Assembly: GCA_037139195.1 (NCBI GenBank)
Contig: JBAXGW010000015.1
Location: 6,644-70,643, forward strand
Direction: 5' to 3'
Source: JBAXGW01 sp037139195
GTDB lineage: Bacteria; Bacteroidota; Bacteroidia; Bacteroidales; JAHJDW01
Length of the DNA stretch: 64,000 nucleotides
This document shows positions 1 through 8,603 of the stretch, piece by piece (within the stretch, counting starts at the first letter, position 1; the number at the start of each line of letters is the position of its first letter). The notes beneath the pieces were generated by a model. The model did not search any database and was not told the origin of the DNA. It saw nothing but the letters and a program-made list of their open reading frames with translations. Both the position numbers and the translations under genes were made by a program.

Positions 1-2784
1 AGCAGCAGTGCTTGTTGGAGATACAGTAATTGGATTTGTGTTTTGTGATGTGCTCCAAACGTAGGTAGATCCGCCACTTGCTGTTAAATTCGTTGAATTG
101 CCATAGCAAATAGTTACGTCGTTTCCTGCATCAACATTAGGCAGTGGATTGACGGTTACAAGTACAGATGCGGTTTCTGAACAAGGGCCGTCAGTTACAG
201 TAACCGAATAGTTTGTTGTTATAGTTGGATTTGCTATAGGAGCCGAAATATTTGTAGCACTTAATCCTGTTGCAGGACTCCAGCTGTATTGTGTTCCCCC
301 CGAACTGCTTATTTGAGTGGAGTTTCCAAAACATATAGTAGCTGGACTGGTTAATACTGTTATTCTTGAATCTACAGATACTGATATTGAACTTGATGCA
401 GTACAAGAGTTGGCATCTGTTGCTGTTACATTATATGTTGTATTACTCGATGGAACTACTGTAATAGGCGAGCCCGTCTGTGAATCACTCCATAAGTAAG
501 AAGCTCCATTAGTTGCTGAAAGAATAATTGATTGACCTTCGCAAATATTAGAAAGTGTAGGGGTTATAACAGTTGAATTTGAAGGATAAACTCCTACAAT
601 GACTTGATCAGTTGAACTACAACTATTAGAAGTGCCTGTTACAGTAAATGAAGTAAGTACTGATGGCGAAACAGATATTGTAGCATTGTTAATAGAATTA
701 CTCCATGCATAACTTGTTGCTCCTGTTGCAGTTAATGTAGTTGAGCCATTAGGACAGATTGATACATCGCTTCCCGCATTAGTTACAGGTAAAGGAGTAA
801 TATTTACTGAAACAACATCTTGTGCAGAACAATTATTGCTTGTTACAGTAACATAATAACTTGTGCTTGTTGTTGGGTTTACAGAAATAGAATTTGTATT
901 TGCATTTGTGCTCCAATGGTATGTTCCCCCTCCACTAGCTGTGAGTGTGGCGCTTGTTCCATAGCATATTGTTTGATTACTGCCAGCTTCTGCAATTGGA
1001 AGTGAAGTAATATTTACTGCTACAATATCTTCAGCAGAACAATTATTGTTGGTTACAGTAACAGTATAGGTGGTATTGACTGTAGGGTTAACAGAAATAG
1101 AATTTGTGTTTTCTAATGTGTTCCAGTGATAAGTTCCACCGCCGCTGGCAGTTAGTGTTGCACTTGACCCTGAACAAATAGTTTGATTGTTTCCAGCTTC
1201 TGCGGAAGGAAGAGGAGTTACAACCACAATAACTGAATCAATTGCTGAGCAACCTCCCGTAGAAGTAACAGTATAGGTAGTTGTTTGAGTTGGTGTAACT
1301 GATATGCTTGCGGTGTTTCCACCTGTTTCCCATACGTAAGAGGAGCCTCCAGAAGCCGTTAATGTAGCTGATCCTCCGCTGCAAATAGTTTGATTGTTTC
1401 CCGCTTCAACTGTTCCAACGCTAATGTTTAAAGCAACTGCATCATTAGCTGTTGAAGCACAATGATCCGTCACAGAAACAGTATAGGTAGTAGAAGATGC
1501 AGGATTAAAAGTTGCACTATTTGATGCTCCTCCGCTATTGCTCCATAAATATTGATATGGTGTAATTCCCCCAGAAGCAATAGCATTAAATGTTACTGGT
1601 GGTGTACAAGTGGTAACATCAGTGCCTGCGTTAACGTTTAGTGTTGTATTGTCTCTAATTAATATTGTATATTTTTCAGTTCCACAGGGAGACGTTTGCA
1701 CATCTAATACTACTGTTTCATTTCCTTCTGTAATACCATCGAAAAGAGGAACAATATTTAAAGAGTAAGTATCTTGACCCGCAGGTATAACTACTCCATT
1801 TGTCGGTATTGCAGTATAATCAACTCCATTTGTTGCTGTTCCTGATAAGGTATAAGCAACAGTGGTATTTGTTGCTGCCGGACTGGCTAGTTTAAAGGTT
1901 ACAAGTCCATTATTGCAATTCTCAATAGCAATAGTATCTATTAATGTATTTTGATAGCCAGCAGAGACTGATACTGCACCAGAAGTAAAACTATTTGCTT
2001 CTAAAAATACTCCTGAATCAAGAATATGGTCACCAGCATCAGCAATAGCAATTTTTATTGAATAGGTTTGACAAGGAGTTACTTTGCACCATGCTGTTAA
2101 AACATGCGTAAAACCATTAAATACAATAGTTGCACCTGCACTATTGTTTGTGAAAAGAGATGAGTAAGCTAGTGATTGACATCCTGATGAACTGTAACTA
2201 CTGCCTGGTGAACCAGAGTTTACTGTGTTTATAGCTACTGGAAGGTTTGTTCCTGGAATAAGAGCAATATTTTTATTTGTGTAATTGCCGCCAGCAGGAT
2301 TTGGTCCGGTAACAAAAAAACCAAAAACATCATTATATCCTGAACATACATATACTGGGTACTCTTCTGAACCAAAGACATATCTAAATTTAATAGTATC
2401 TGAAAGAGGGACAAAATCGAAAGTAAGAATAGCTGCATCATGTGTACTTGCCGAGCAAATAGCATCTAATTGAGGGTCGCTACCTCCGCCAACATTGCTT
2501 GACATTGAATTGGAGCCAGCTTGACCAATACTATTAACATTTCCTGATGCCAAAACAATGCCACTCGTAAGCCCTAAGTTAGTTGTGTTCCCATTAGAAA
2601 AAGAACCAATTGTATTTGTGCCGCCGGTGTAACTAATGTTTGTAACAGTAACTCCTTGACCAACTAGAACGTTTTGTACTAGTTGTTGAGCTGTCTGAGC
2701 AGTAGAAACATTTAATTGAGAATATATATTTTTAGTACATAAAAAAGCAAACAGTAGGATAATATGTATTTTGTAGTTTTTCAT
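1..2784 (-). CDS. Giant T9SS-type repeat adhesin, choice-of-anchor L (3' end outside window)
   Basis: An open frame of 928 codons runs from an ATG at 2784 to the left edge with no stop, so the C-terminus is not visible. Residues 1-23 form a signal peptide ending IYSQ. About 24-230 match the choice-of-anchor L family (TAQQLVQNVL, SGIVLASGNV, FRYVFGSEEYP). About 240-340 look like a Calx-beta domain (ATNGVDYTAIPTNG, EGNETVVL). From about 345 onward there are eight PKD/SprB-like repeats of about 70-80 residues with the signature AGNNQTICSGSSATLTASGG followed by YxW. Proteins of this plan are secreted cell-surface adhesins in Bacteroidota and usually end in a T9SS sorting domain, which I infer lies beyond the window. 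It is 67 nt downstream of the anti-sigma-like gene on the same strand, so it may belong to that operon and be a regulon target. Confidence 0.88.
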   Translation of the reverse strand, partial: MKNYKIHIILLFAFLCTKNIYSQLNVSTAQTAQQLVQNVLVGQGVTVTNISYTGGTNTIGSFSNGNTTNLGLTSGIVLASGNVNSIGQAGSNSMSSNVGGGSDPQLDAICSASTHDAAILTFDFVPLSDTIKFRYVFGSEEYPVYVCSGYNDVFGFFVTGPNPAGGNYTNKNIALIPGTNLPVAINTVNSGSPGSSYSSSGCQSLAYSSLFTNNSAGATIVFNGFTHVLTAWCKVTPCQTYSIKIAIADAGDHILDSGVFLEANSFTSGAVSVSAGYQNTLIDTIAIENCNNGLVTFKLASPAATNTTVAYTLSGTATNGVDYTAIPTNGVVIPAGQDTYSLNIVPLFDGITEGNETVVLDVQTSPCGTEKYTILIRDNTTLNVNAGTDVTTCTPPVTFNAIASGGITPYQYLWSNSGGASNSATFNPASSTTYTVSVTDHCASTANDAVALNISVGTVEAGNNQTICSGGSATLTASGGSSYVWETGGNTASISVTPTQTTTYTVTSTGGCSAIDSVIVVVTPLPSAEAGNNQTICSGSSATLTASGGGTYHWNTLENTNSISVNPTVNTTYTVTVTNNNCSAEDIVAVNITSLPIAEAGSNQTICYGTSATLTASGGGTYHWSTNANTNSISVNPTTSTSYYVTVTSNNCSAQDVVSVNITPLPVTNAGSDVSICPNGSTTLTATGATSYAWSNSINNATISVSPSVLTSFTVTGTSNSCSSTDQVIVGVYPSNSTVITPTLSNICEGQSIILSATNGASYLWSDSQTGSPITVVPSSNTTYNVTATDANSCTASSSISVSVDSRITVLTSPATICFGNSTQISSSGGTQYSWSPATGLSATNISAPIANPTITTNYSVTVTDGPCSETASVLVTVNPLPNVDAGNDVTICYGNSTNLTASGGSTYVWSTSQNTNPITVSPTSTAA

Positions 2785-2851
2785 ATATTTACTAATAAAC
2801 AAATTTTATGTAAAGATAAACAATAGATATTTATCTGCAAAAATGTTATGA

Positions 2852-4093
2852 TTAGTTAACGAAAATTGTTACAGTTCCAGTTTTTATTTGTTCTTTATCA
2901 GAACTGTCTTTAATAATAACCTTCCAAATAAATACATCTGTTGTTGTTGTAGCTTGCTTGTTTGTTTTATAATTTATACCATCCCATTTTTTGTTTGGGT
3001 CGTCAGTTTCAAATAAAATAGCCCCTGATTTGTCGTAAATAATAAAGTGGTACTTTAAATTTACTAATTCTTCACCAATTGGACCAAAGAAATCATTATT
3101 GCCATCTCCATTTGGAGTAAAACTATTAGGTATTTGAAAGTATTCCATTTCAACTTTAACGGGTTTATTAAAAGTGCTAAAACATCCGTTAGAATTTTTT
3201 GCAGTTAATTCTACTTTGTAAACATCACTTTTTGAAAACTCTTTTTCTAATAAATCATTAGTGCTAATAACCTCGTTATTAATTTTCCATTCATAAGTAT
3301 TTGCATCTGCAATAGCTGGTTTGAATGAATAATTTTTATCGTTGTTAGTCCAGCTAAAATCGGCTGTTGGTGTTTCCTTAGCATTTATATTTGAATGATA
3401 TGTATATGTATTATTTTCGTACTTAACAATTAAATTTACTTTAAAAATTCCACCAGATGTATAATTATGCGACACATTAAAACCTTCTGCAGTATTTCCA
3501 TCGCCAAAATCCCAAATATAGCTTGCGTTTTGTATCGAATTAGAACTGTTAAAGTTAATACTTAAAGGAGTGCAGCCTTCTTTTGCTGATTGATTAATTG
3601 AGAATGATATTTGTTCTTTATTGTTCTTAGTAAACTCTTTATTTTCTGTTGGCTTATATGCATTGTTTGTATTTTCAGTTGAAGAGTAGTTAGAAGATAC
3701 ATTTTGAGTGTTTATTTTTTCTTCAGTCAAATTAGATGGAGCATTTTGTTTAATATCAGATTTTTGAGTATAAACTTTTGCGCTATTTTTTTCTAGGAAT
3801 TGTGTATTTGTATTTTTAGTTTTATTATTTTCTGTTGTTATATTATCGATTTTTTCAATAGAGGGATTGTTTACTACTTGTTTGTAAATATTATTTGCAC
3901 TAAAGTAACTGTATGTAAAAACAGAAGTAACTGCAACTAAAGTAATCGCAGCACCAAAAATAGATAAATTTTTAGCAGAAAAAGGATTTGAAGAACCAAG
4001 CTTCTTATTGAGCTTTGACCAATCTTTTGGGTCGTACTCAAATTCAAAGCTATTTGCTTTTTCTTTTATAATATCGTCAAAATTATATTTCAT
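2852..4093 (-). CDS. Anti-sigma-like inner-membrane protein with PKD domains and T9SS type B C-terminal domain
   Basis: 413 residues. A short cytoplasmic-looking segment (1-40, with DPKDWSKLNKKL) precedes one transmembrane helix at about 43-63; there is no cleavable signal peptide. Residues 70-162 are an Asn/Thr/Lys-rich linker. A PKD domain follows (about 163-230, with YIWDFGDGNT), then a second PKD-like segment to about 310, and at 319-413 a gliding-motility/T9SS type B C-terminal domain (IPNSFTPNGDGNNDFFGP). The ATG lies inside the 3' end of the ECF sigma gene (11-nt overlap), the usual arrangement for a cognate anti-sigma factor. That role is inferred from position and topology; no ZAS zinc motif is present. 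A T9SS sorting domain on a protein held by an N-terminal helix is odd. Confidence 0.8.
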   Translation of the reverse strand: MKYNFDDIIKEKANSFEFEYDPKDWSKLNKKLGSSNPFSAKNLSIFGAAITLVAVTSVFTYSYFSANNIYKQVVNNPSIEKIDNITTENNKTKNTNTQFLEKNSAKVYTQKSDIKQNAPSNLTEEKINTQNVSSNYSSTENTNNAYKPTENKEFTKNNKEQISFSINQSAKEGCTPLSINFNSSNSIQNASYIWDFGDGNTAEGFNVSHNYTSGGIFKVNLIVKYENNTYTYHSNINAKETPTADFSWTNNDKNYSFKPAIADANTYEWKINNEVISTNDLLEKEFSKSDVYKVELTAKNSNGCFSTFNKPVKVEMEYFQIPNSFTPNGDGNNDFFGPIGEELVNLKYHFIIYDKSGAILFETDDPNKKWDGINYKTNKQATTTTDVFIWKVIIKDSSDKEQIKTGTVTIFVN

Positions 4094-4664
4094 GGTTAGC
4101 CTGATTTATATGGTCGTCGAATAATTTTTTTAAGTTTAATTTTGCTTTGGCATAATTGGATTTAGAAGTTCCTTCACTTATATTTAACAATTCTGCAATT
4201 TCTTTATGCGAGTATTCTTCAATTACATAAAGATTGAAAACTGTTTTATAAGCTGGAGATAGTTTTTGAATAAGATTTAGAATTATTTCTGCTCTCAATT
4301 TAGCATAATCGCTTAATTCGTCGCTAGTATCAGCAATTGATACTTCGTTTTGAACAGAATAATCGGTAATATCAACAAAAACTTCCCGTTTTTTTCTAAC
4401 GTAATCAATAGCTGTATGAACTATTATTTTACGTATCCAACCTTCCAAAGAACCTTTGTTTTCAAAGCCATTCAGGCTAGCGAAAACTTTTATAAAACCT
4501 TCTTGAAGTATGTCTTTTGCTTCATCCATGTCCTCGGCATATCGAAAACATACATTAAGCATTTTACCATAAAATGACTGATATAGTTTTTGCTGGCCTC
4601 TTTTGTCTCCATTTTGGCAAGATTTGATTAATTTTCCAGCTGTTTCTTTATCCGTTAGGTTCAT
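4083..4664 (-). CDS. ECF RNA polymerase sigma factor (sigma-70 family)
   Basis: 193 residues, normal for an ECF sigma factor. Region 2 spans about 25-95 (RYAEDMDEAKDILQEGFIKV, then EGWIRKIIVHTAIDYVRKKR). Region 4 spans about 125-180 with the helix-turn-helix EEYSHKEIAELLNISEGTSK. It directs RNA polymerase to a dedicated promoter set in response to an envelope signal. It overlaps the downstream membrane protein gene by 11 nt, so the two are translationally coupled. The large adhesin further downstream is a likely target. No TAnnTTTG housekeeping -7 box was found immediately upstream, which would be compatible with autoregulation, though this is not shown. Confidence 0.93.
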   Translation of the reverse strand: MNLTDKETAGKLIKSCQNGDKRGQQKLYQSFYGKMLNVCFRYAEDMDEAKDILQEGFIKVFASLNGFENKGSLEGWIRKIIVHTAIDYVRKKREVFVDITDYSVQNEVSIADTSDELSDYAKLRAEIILNLIQKLSPAYKTVFNLYVIEEYSHKEIAELLNISEGTSKSNYAKAKLNLKKLFDDHINQANHEI

Positions 4665-4853
4665 TTTTATGTGCTTCTATTATAAGACGAACATTTTTAT
4701 AGATGGTTGCTTTATTTATAGATAAAAAAAAGTTAATTGTCAAAAAAATAAAATAATGTGTTATTATCAGACGCATTTCCTCTATTCATCACAAATATGA
4801 ATGGCGAAATTAGCTAAAAATTCGAATAAAACAGAAAAAAGTTTTAATAATAA
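4665..4853. other. Intergenic gap, AT-rich, no gene
   Basis: Between the ECF sigma start and the end of the LutA-like gene. It contains A/T-rich sequence and no hairpin followed by a T run that I can identify. It probably holds the promoter of the sigma factor operon. Confidence 0.5.
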
Positions 4854-5573
4854 TTATAAGCCAGCCGATAAAATATCTATCAAGTGTATTGTTTTTATTG
4901 GCAGGTTATTTTTCTTGGCGTAAGCATTTAAGTGCATTAGGCAAGTAGGCTCGGTTGAAGCGATATATTCAGCTCCGGTATTCATTGCATTTGTTATTTT
5001 TTGTTGGGCTAAAGATATAGATATGGGTTCATTTGTAATAGAGAATGATTCGCCAAAGCCACAGCAAACATCGCTGTCTTTCATTTCTCTTAATTCTAAG
5101 CCTTTAACGTTCTTTAAAAGTATTCGGGGTTGTTCAAATGTTTTATATTCTCTTAAAGAGGCACAAGAATCGTGATATGTAACTACTCCATCGAATCTTC
5201 CTCCTATTGTTTCAATATTCATCACATTAACGAGAAAATCAGATAATTCATAGACGTTTTTTTGAATTAATTTATATTCGTTATGGAGAGCTGTGTTGTG
5301 AAAAAGTTCGGTATAATAGTTTTTTACCATCGACGAGCATTTGCTAGAAGGGACTACAATATATTTGCTATTAGCAAATTCTTTAATAAACTTTTCGCCA
5401 ATTTCTTTAGTTTCGTCCCAATGACCGCAGTTAAATGAGTGTAAGCCGCAGCAAGTTTGCTCAGGATTATACTTTACTGTAACACCAACTCTTTCCAAAA
5501 TTTTCAGCATGTTAAAAGCTGTTTCTGGATAATATTGGTCAATTGTACAAGGGATGAAAATATCTACTACCAT
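4854..5573 (-). CDS. LutA/YkgE-like (Fe-S)-binding protein with two CCG domains
   Basis: About 239 residues from the ATG at 5573 (MVVDIFIPC); an ATG at 5591 would add six residues but family members start at this position. Two cysteine-rich CCG domains are visible: the first has C at IPCTIDQYYPETA and the pair in QTCCGLHSF, the second has YHDSCASLREY and SDVCCGFGESFS. LutA is the electron-transfer subunit of the LutABC lactate dehydrogenase system; related proteins transfer electrons to quinones. The LUD-domain (LutC-like) gene at 7952-8590 is nearby but in another operon, and no LutB (dual 4Fe-4S) gene is in the window. Lactate oxidation is therefore suggested, not shown. Confidence 0.85.
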   Translation of the reverse strand: MVVDIFIPCTIDQYYPETAFNMLKILERVGVTVKYNPEQTCCGLHSFNCGHWDETKEIGEKFIKEFANSKYIVVPSSKCSSMVKNYYTELFHNTALHNEYKLIQKNVYELSDFLVNVMNIETIGGRFDGVVTYHDSCASLREYKTFEQPRILLKNVKGLELREMKDSDVCCGFGESFSITNEPISISLAQQKITNAMNTGAEYIASTEPTCLMHLNAYAKKNNLPIKTIHLIDILSAGL

Positions 5574-5625
5574 ACTATAAATTAATACCACAAAATAACA
5601 AAAAATACTAATATGCTCTGTTGCT

Positions 5626-5654
5626 TTTATTTTTATTTTTATTTTTATTTTTTA
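5626..5654. repeat. TTTTTA hexamer microsatellite
   Basis: About four tandem copies of a TTTTTA unit upstream of the HAD phosphatase gene and downstream of the LutA start on the other strand. It lies in the divergent intergenic region and could vary in length by slippage. Confidence 0.6.
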
Positions 5655-5712
5655 ACAATCCAATATGATGTAGTGTTATCAGCTATTTATATGAAATGTT
5701 GTTTTTTATTCT

Positions 5713-5720
5713 TATTTTTG
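5713..5720 (+). promoter_or_regulatory. Bacteroidota -7 box for HAD phosphatase
   Basis: TATTTTTG fits TAnnTTTG and lies 17 nt before the ATG at 5738. No clear -33 TTTG at standard spacing. Confidence 0.5.
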
Positions 5721-5737
5721 CGAAGAAATAAATTATC

Positions 5738-6424
5738 ATGTATTCAGCCGTTTTTTTTGATTTAGATAGAACATTATGGGATTTTGAAAGCAATGCTAAA
5801 GCGGCTTTTGAAGCAATTTTTGTTGAATATAATTTAAAAGCAAAAGGAATTCCTTCTTCTTCTGATTTTTACGAAAAGTATTCGCTTCATAATAATGAGT
5901 TGTGGAACTTATATAATAGAGGCGAAATTATTAAAGAAACACTTAAAACTGCTCGATTTATTTTAACATTATTAGACTATAAAATAAACGACGATATGCT
6001 TTCTATAGCATTAGGCGATTCATACCTTAAATATAGTTTAACCTTCAATAAATTATTTCCTGGGGCTGAGGAAATAATTAGTTATCTTAAGAAATCATAT
6101 AAGCTAGGAATTATCACTAACGGGTTTGAGGAAATTCAATATCACAAATTAAAAATTTCTGGTTTAAATAAATATTTTGATGTGGTTATCACATCCGAAG
6201 AAGCTGGTTTTAAAAAGCCAAATCCACGAATATTTGAATATGCATTAAGTAAGATAAATGCCAAGGCAGAAGAATCAATAATGATTGGCGACGATATTGA
6301 AATTGATATTTTAGGTGCTAAAAATGCGGGTATTAGTCAAATTTATTTTAATCCAGAAAAAAATAAATGTCCTGAAGCTAATTTCTCTATTAGTGATTTA
6401 AATGAAATTAAAACGATATTGTAG
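5738..6424 (+). CDS. HAD-family noncanonical pyrimidine nucleotidase, YjjG-like
   Basis: 228 residues. HAD motif I is FFDLDRTLWDF (catalytic Asp pair at residues 8 and 10), motif II is ITNGFEEIQ, the motif III lysine is in SEEAGFKKPNPRIFEYA, and motif IV is MIGDDIEIDILGAKNAG. The LWDFESNAKAA cap start is typical of the YjjG subfamily, 5'-nucleotidases that hydrolyse noncanonical pyrimidine monophosphates and help keep them out of DNA. It is a single-gene unit with its own -7 box and converges on psd with a 21-nt gap. The exact substrate is inferred from subfamily resemblance. Confidence 0.88.
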   Translation: MYSAVFFDLDRTLWDFESNAKAAFEAIFVEYNLKAKGIPSSSDFYEKYSLHNNELWNLYNRGEIIKETLKTARFILTLLDYKINDDMLSIALGDSYLKYSLTFNKLFPGAEEIISYLKKSYKLGIITNGFEEIQYHKLKISGLNKYFDVVITSEEAGFKKPNPRIFEYALSKINAKAEESIMIGDDIEIDILGAKNAGISQIYFNPEKNKCPEANFSISDLNEIKTIL

Positions 6425-6445
6425 TCCTTTTGTAATTAACTCTAG

Positions 6446-7108
6446 TTACTTTATTCTAGCTATTTCAGTTATACCACCAACAGTTTTCTGGTTTAAATCA
6501 ACTAAAACTTCATACGATAAAGGAACAAAAACATCCACTCTTGAGCCAAATTTAATAAATCCAAGCTCTTCATTTTGCTTAACATAAGTGTTTTCTTTTG
6601 TATAGCAAACGATTCTTCTTGCTAATGCGCCTGCTATTTGACGAATTAAAATTTTGTCTTTATTCTCGTTTTCTAAAGCTATAGTTGTTCGCTCATTTTC
6701 TGTTGAAGATTTTGGATGCCAAGCAACTAAATATTTGCCTTTGTGATATTTGTAATATAAAATATTTCCGCTTTGTGGGTATCTATTTACATGTACGTTT
6801 AATGGCGACATGAAAATTGAAATCTGACGACATTTTGTTTTTAAAAATTCTTCTTCAAAAACTTCTTCAATAACTACCACTTTGCCATCAGCAGGGGCTG
6901 TAAGAATGTTAGGATTATTGTTGTGCCTTCTATTAGGCATTCTGAAAAAATAAACAACAATAAATAAAACAGCTCCAAGTAATAAAAATATGGTATATGA
7001 TAAAACAGTTAAAGCTGAGGGGATAAAATAAAATGATGTTGCATTTAAAATAATAAATAATATTAATGCCAATAAAATACTGTTTCTTCCTTCTTTGTGC
7101 AGTGTCAT
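6446..7108 (-). CDS. psd: Phosphatidylserine decarboxylase, short (archaeal-type) form
   Basis: 220 residues. Two membrane helices lie at about 10-28 and 34-55, followed by the catalytic domain: TAPADGKVVVI, SIFMSPLNVHVNRYPQSG, and the self-cleavage site FGSRVDVF, where cleavage before Ser189 would generate the pyruvoyl cofactor. It converts phosphatidylserine to phosphatidylethanolamine, the main Bacteroidota phospholipid. The G-S form without the LGST sequence and the short length fit the archaeal-type subfamily common in Bacteroidota. Its ATG overlaps the cdsA stop by 4 nt, so the two phospholipid genes are coupled. It is the last gene of the rsfS-ftsH-LUD-cdsA-psd operon. Confidence 0.95.
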   Translation of the reverse strand: MTLHKEGRNSILLALILFIILNATSFYFIPSALTVLSYTIFLLLGAVLFIVVYFFRMPNRRHNNNPNILTAPADGKVVVIEEVFEEEFLKTKCRQISIFMSPLNVHVNRYPQSGNILYYKYHKGKYLVAWHPKSSTENERTTIALENENKDKILIRQIAGALARRIVCYTKENTYVKQNEELGFIKFGSRVDVFVPLSYEVLVDLNQKTVGGITEIARIK

Positions 7109-7935
7109 AAGCGTGATAAAATTTCTATTGTTATATAATAAAATGGTGCAGCAAATAGAATGCTGTCGAATCTGTCAAGAATACCGCCGTGTCCGGGTAA
7201 AATCTTCCCCGAATCTTTTATTTCTAGTTGTCGTTTAATCATTGATTCGAATAAATCTCCGTAAGTTCCAGTTATTACAACTACAAAAGCTGCTATTCCC
7301 CATTTCCAAAATGGCATTTCTATAAAAAATTTAGACAACACATAAGCAATAATTATTGAAAAAAGCATACCTCCAAAAAATCCTTCCCAGCTTTTTTTCG
7401 GTGAAATTCGTTCAAATAATCGATGTTTTCCTAATGTAATACCTGAGATATATGCTCCGGTGTCGTTTGTCCAAATAATAAAGAAGAGTGAAAGACTAAT
7501 ATGATATGAATAATTGAATAAGCCAGAGTTGTTGTTTGTTGAGTTTAAAATCATAGTAAACAAAGGTAGCGAAACCAATATTGCAGGGAATATTGATATT
7601 GCCATATTAGTCAATGGACTTGTATGTTTAGAATATAACTCGCTAATAAATAATATTAAAAAAGGAGTGAGGCATAAAATAGAAATGAACTCAAGTTTAT
7701 CGCAATAAAAATATCCAAAAACTAGAATAATAAAAGATATTACATTTGTTATTGCTGATTTAATATGGCTTATTGAAGGATATTTTGCTTTAATCATTTT
7801 GAAAAATTCATAAGAAGCAAGAATCTGGATTAAGACTATTAACCCTACAAATGATTCAATTGAAAAATAGAATGAAAAAAGAATTATAGATATAAATATA
7901 ATACCTGTTATAGTTCTAGTAATTAGGTTGCTCAC
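7105..7935 (-). CDS. cdsA: Phosphatidate cytidylyltransferase (CDP-diglyceride synthase)
   Basis: 276 residues with about eight membrane helices. The C-terminal signature is present: FERISPKKSWEGFFGGM, then KRQLEIKDSGKILPGHGGIL followed by DRFDS. It makes CDP-diacylglycerol from CTP and phosphatidic acid in the inner membrane, the precursor of phosphatidylserine and so of the substrate of the adjacent Psd. It overlaps psd by 4 nt and follows the LUD gene by 16 nt. Confidence 0.96.
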   Translation of the reverse strand: MSNLITRTITGIIFISIILFSFYFSIESFVGLIVLIQILASYEFFKMIKAKYPSISHIKSAITNVISFIILVFGYFYCDKLEFISILCLTPFLILFISELYSKHTSPLTNMAISIFPAILVSLPLFTMILNSTNNNSGLFNYSYHISLSLFFIIWTNDTGAYISGITLGKHRLFERISPKKSWEGFFGGMLFSIIIAYVLSKFFIEMPFWKWGIAAFVVVITGTYGDLFESMIKRQLEIKDSGKILPGHGGILDRFDSILFAAPFYYITIEILSRL

Positions 7936-7951
7936 GAATTATTATTTTTAA

Positions 7952-8590
7952 TTAAAATTGATCTAATAAAAACAAATACATTTCTTTATGGCCAATTCCA
8001 ATATCTTTTACTTCGTAATTTGGGAGCATAGTTTTAGATGGACCTGTAATCATTGTTAGCATTGAAGGTATAATTGGGTATTTTGTTCTTATTTTTATCA
8101 TTGCATCTTTTATGTCAGAAACCAATTGGTCAAGCTCTGCTATAACTATTATTACAGGAGCGCTTAGCATAGATTTTCTGCCACCAGTTTGTTTCGAAGA
8201 TATCATAATTGAACCTGATCTTGAAATTAAGAATTCGCAATCTGTAATGCAAGCATGAGCCTCAATTTCGCCTTTAAAATTGCTTATAAAACTAATGCCA
8301 GAAGGCTCAAGCATTTTCAGCAGCTTAGGATCGGCACATATTATATTGCTGATATCAATTTGTTCAGAAAGCATTTTTATTTTTTCAGCCAAGTCTTCGT
8401 TGTCATCGCAAAAAATAAATTGACCGCCTTGTTTATTAAATTCTTCAACAAATTGTATTTCAAGTGGTTCTTCACTTAGATTGTAAATAGTGTTGTCGAA
8501 ATCAATATCAGCGGTAGAAGTAGGTAAGTCTTGCATAAGGGCATTTCTTACCTTTTTCAATATTTTTTCTTTTGTGGTGCTTTCTTTCAT
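7952..8590 (-). CDS. LUD domain-containing protein (LutC-like)
   Basis: 212 residues. The LUD domain (about 60-210) shows CITDCEFLISRSGSIMISSKQ, followed by APVIIVIAELDQLVSDIKDAM and the C-terminal ITGPSKT. LutC proteins take part in LutABC lactate oxidation, but single LUD genes between ftsH and cdsA are a recurring Bacteroidota arrangement whose role is not established. The gene lies between ftsH (13 nt upstream) and cdsA (16 nt downstream), so it is expressed with protein quality control and lipid genes rather than with the LutA-like gene. Confidence 0.88.
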   Translation of the reverse strand: MKESTTKEKILKKVRNALMQDLPTSTADIDFDNTIYNLSEEPLEIQFVEEFNKQGGQFIFCDDNEDLAEKIKMLSEQIDISNIICADPKLLKMLEPSGISFISNFKGEIEAHACITDCEFLISRSGSIMISSKQTGGRKSMLSAPVIIVIAELDQLVSDIKDAMIKIRTKYPIIPSMLTMITGPSKTMLPNYEVKDIGIGHKEMYLFLLDQF

Positions 8591-8603
8591 TTTCGTATGT
8601 GTA

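Noticed and set aside
191..2473. Several short reading frames of 60-76 codons on both strands within the left-edge region
   Set aside because: They overlap the long open adhesin frame (1-2784, minus) that encodes recognisable domains; their translations are low-complexity.
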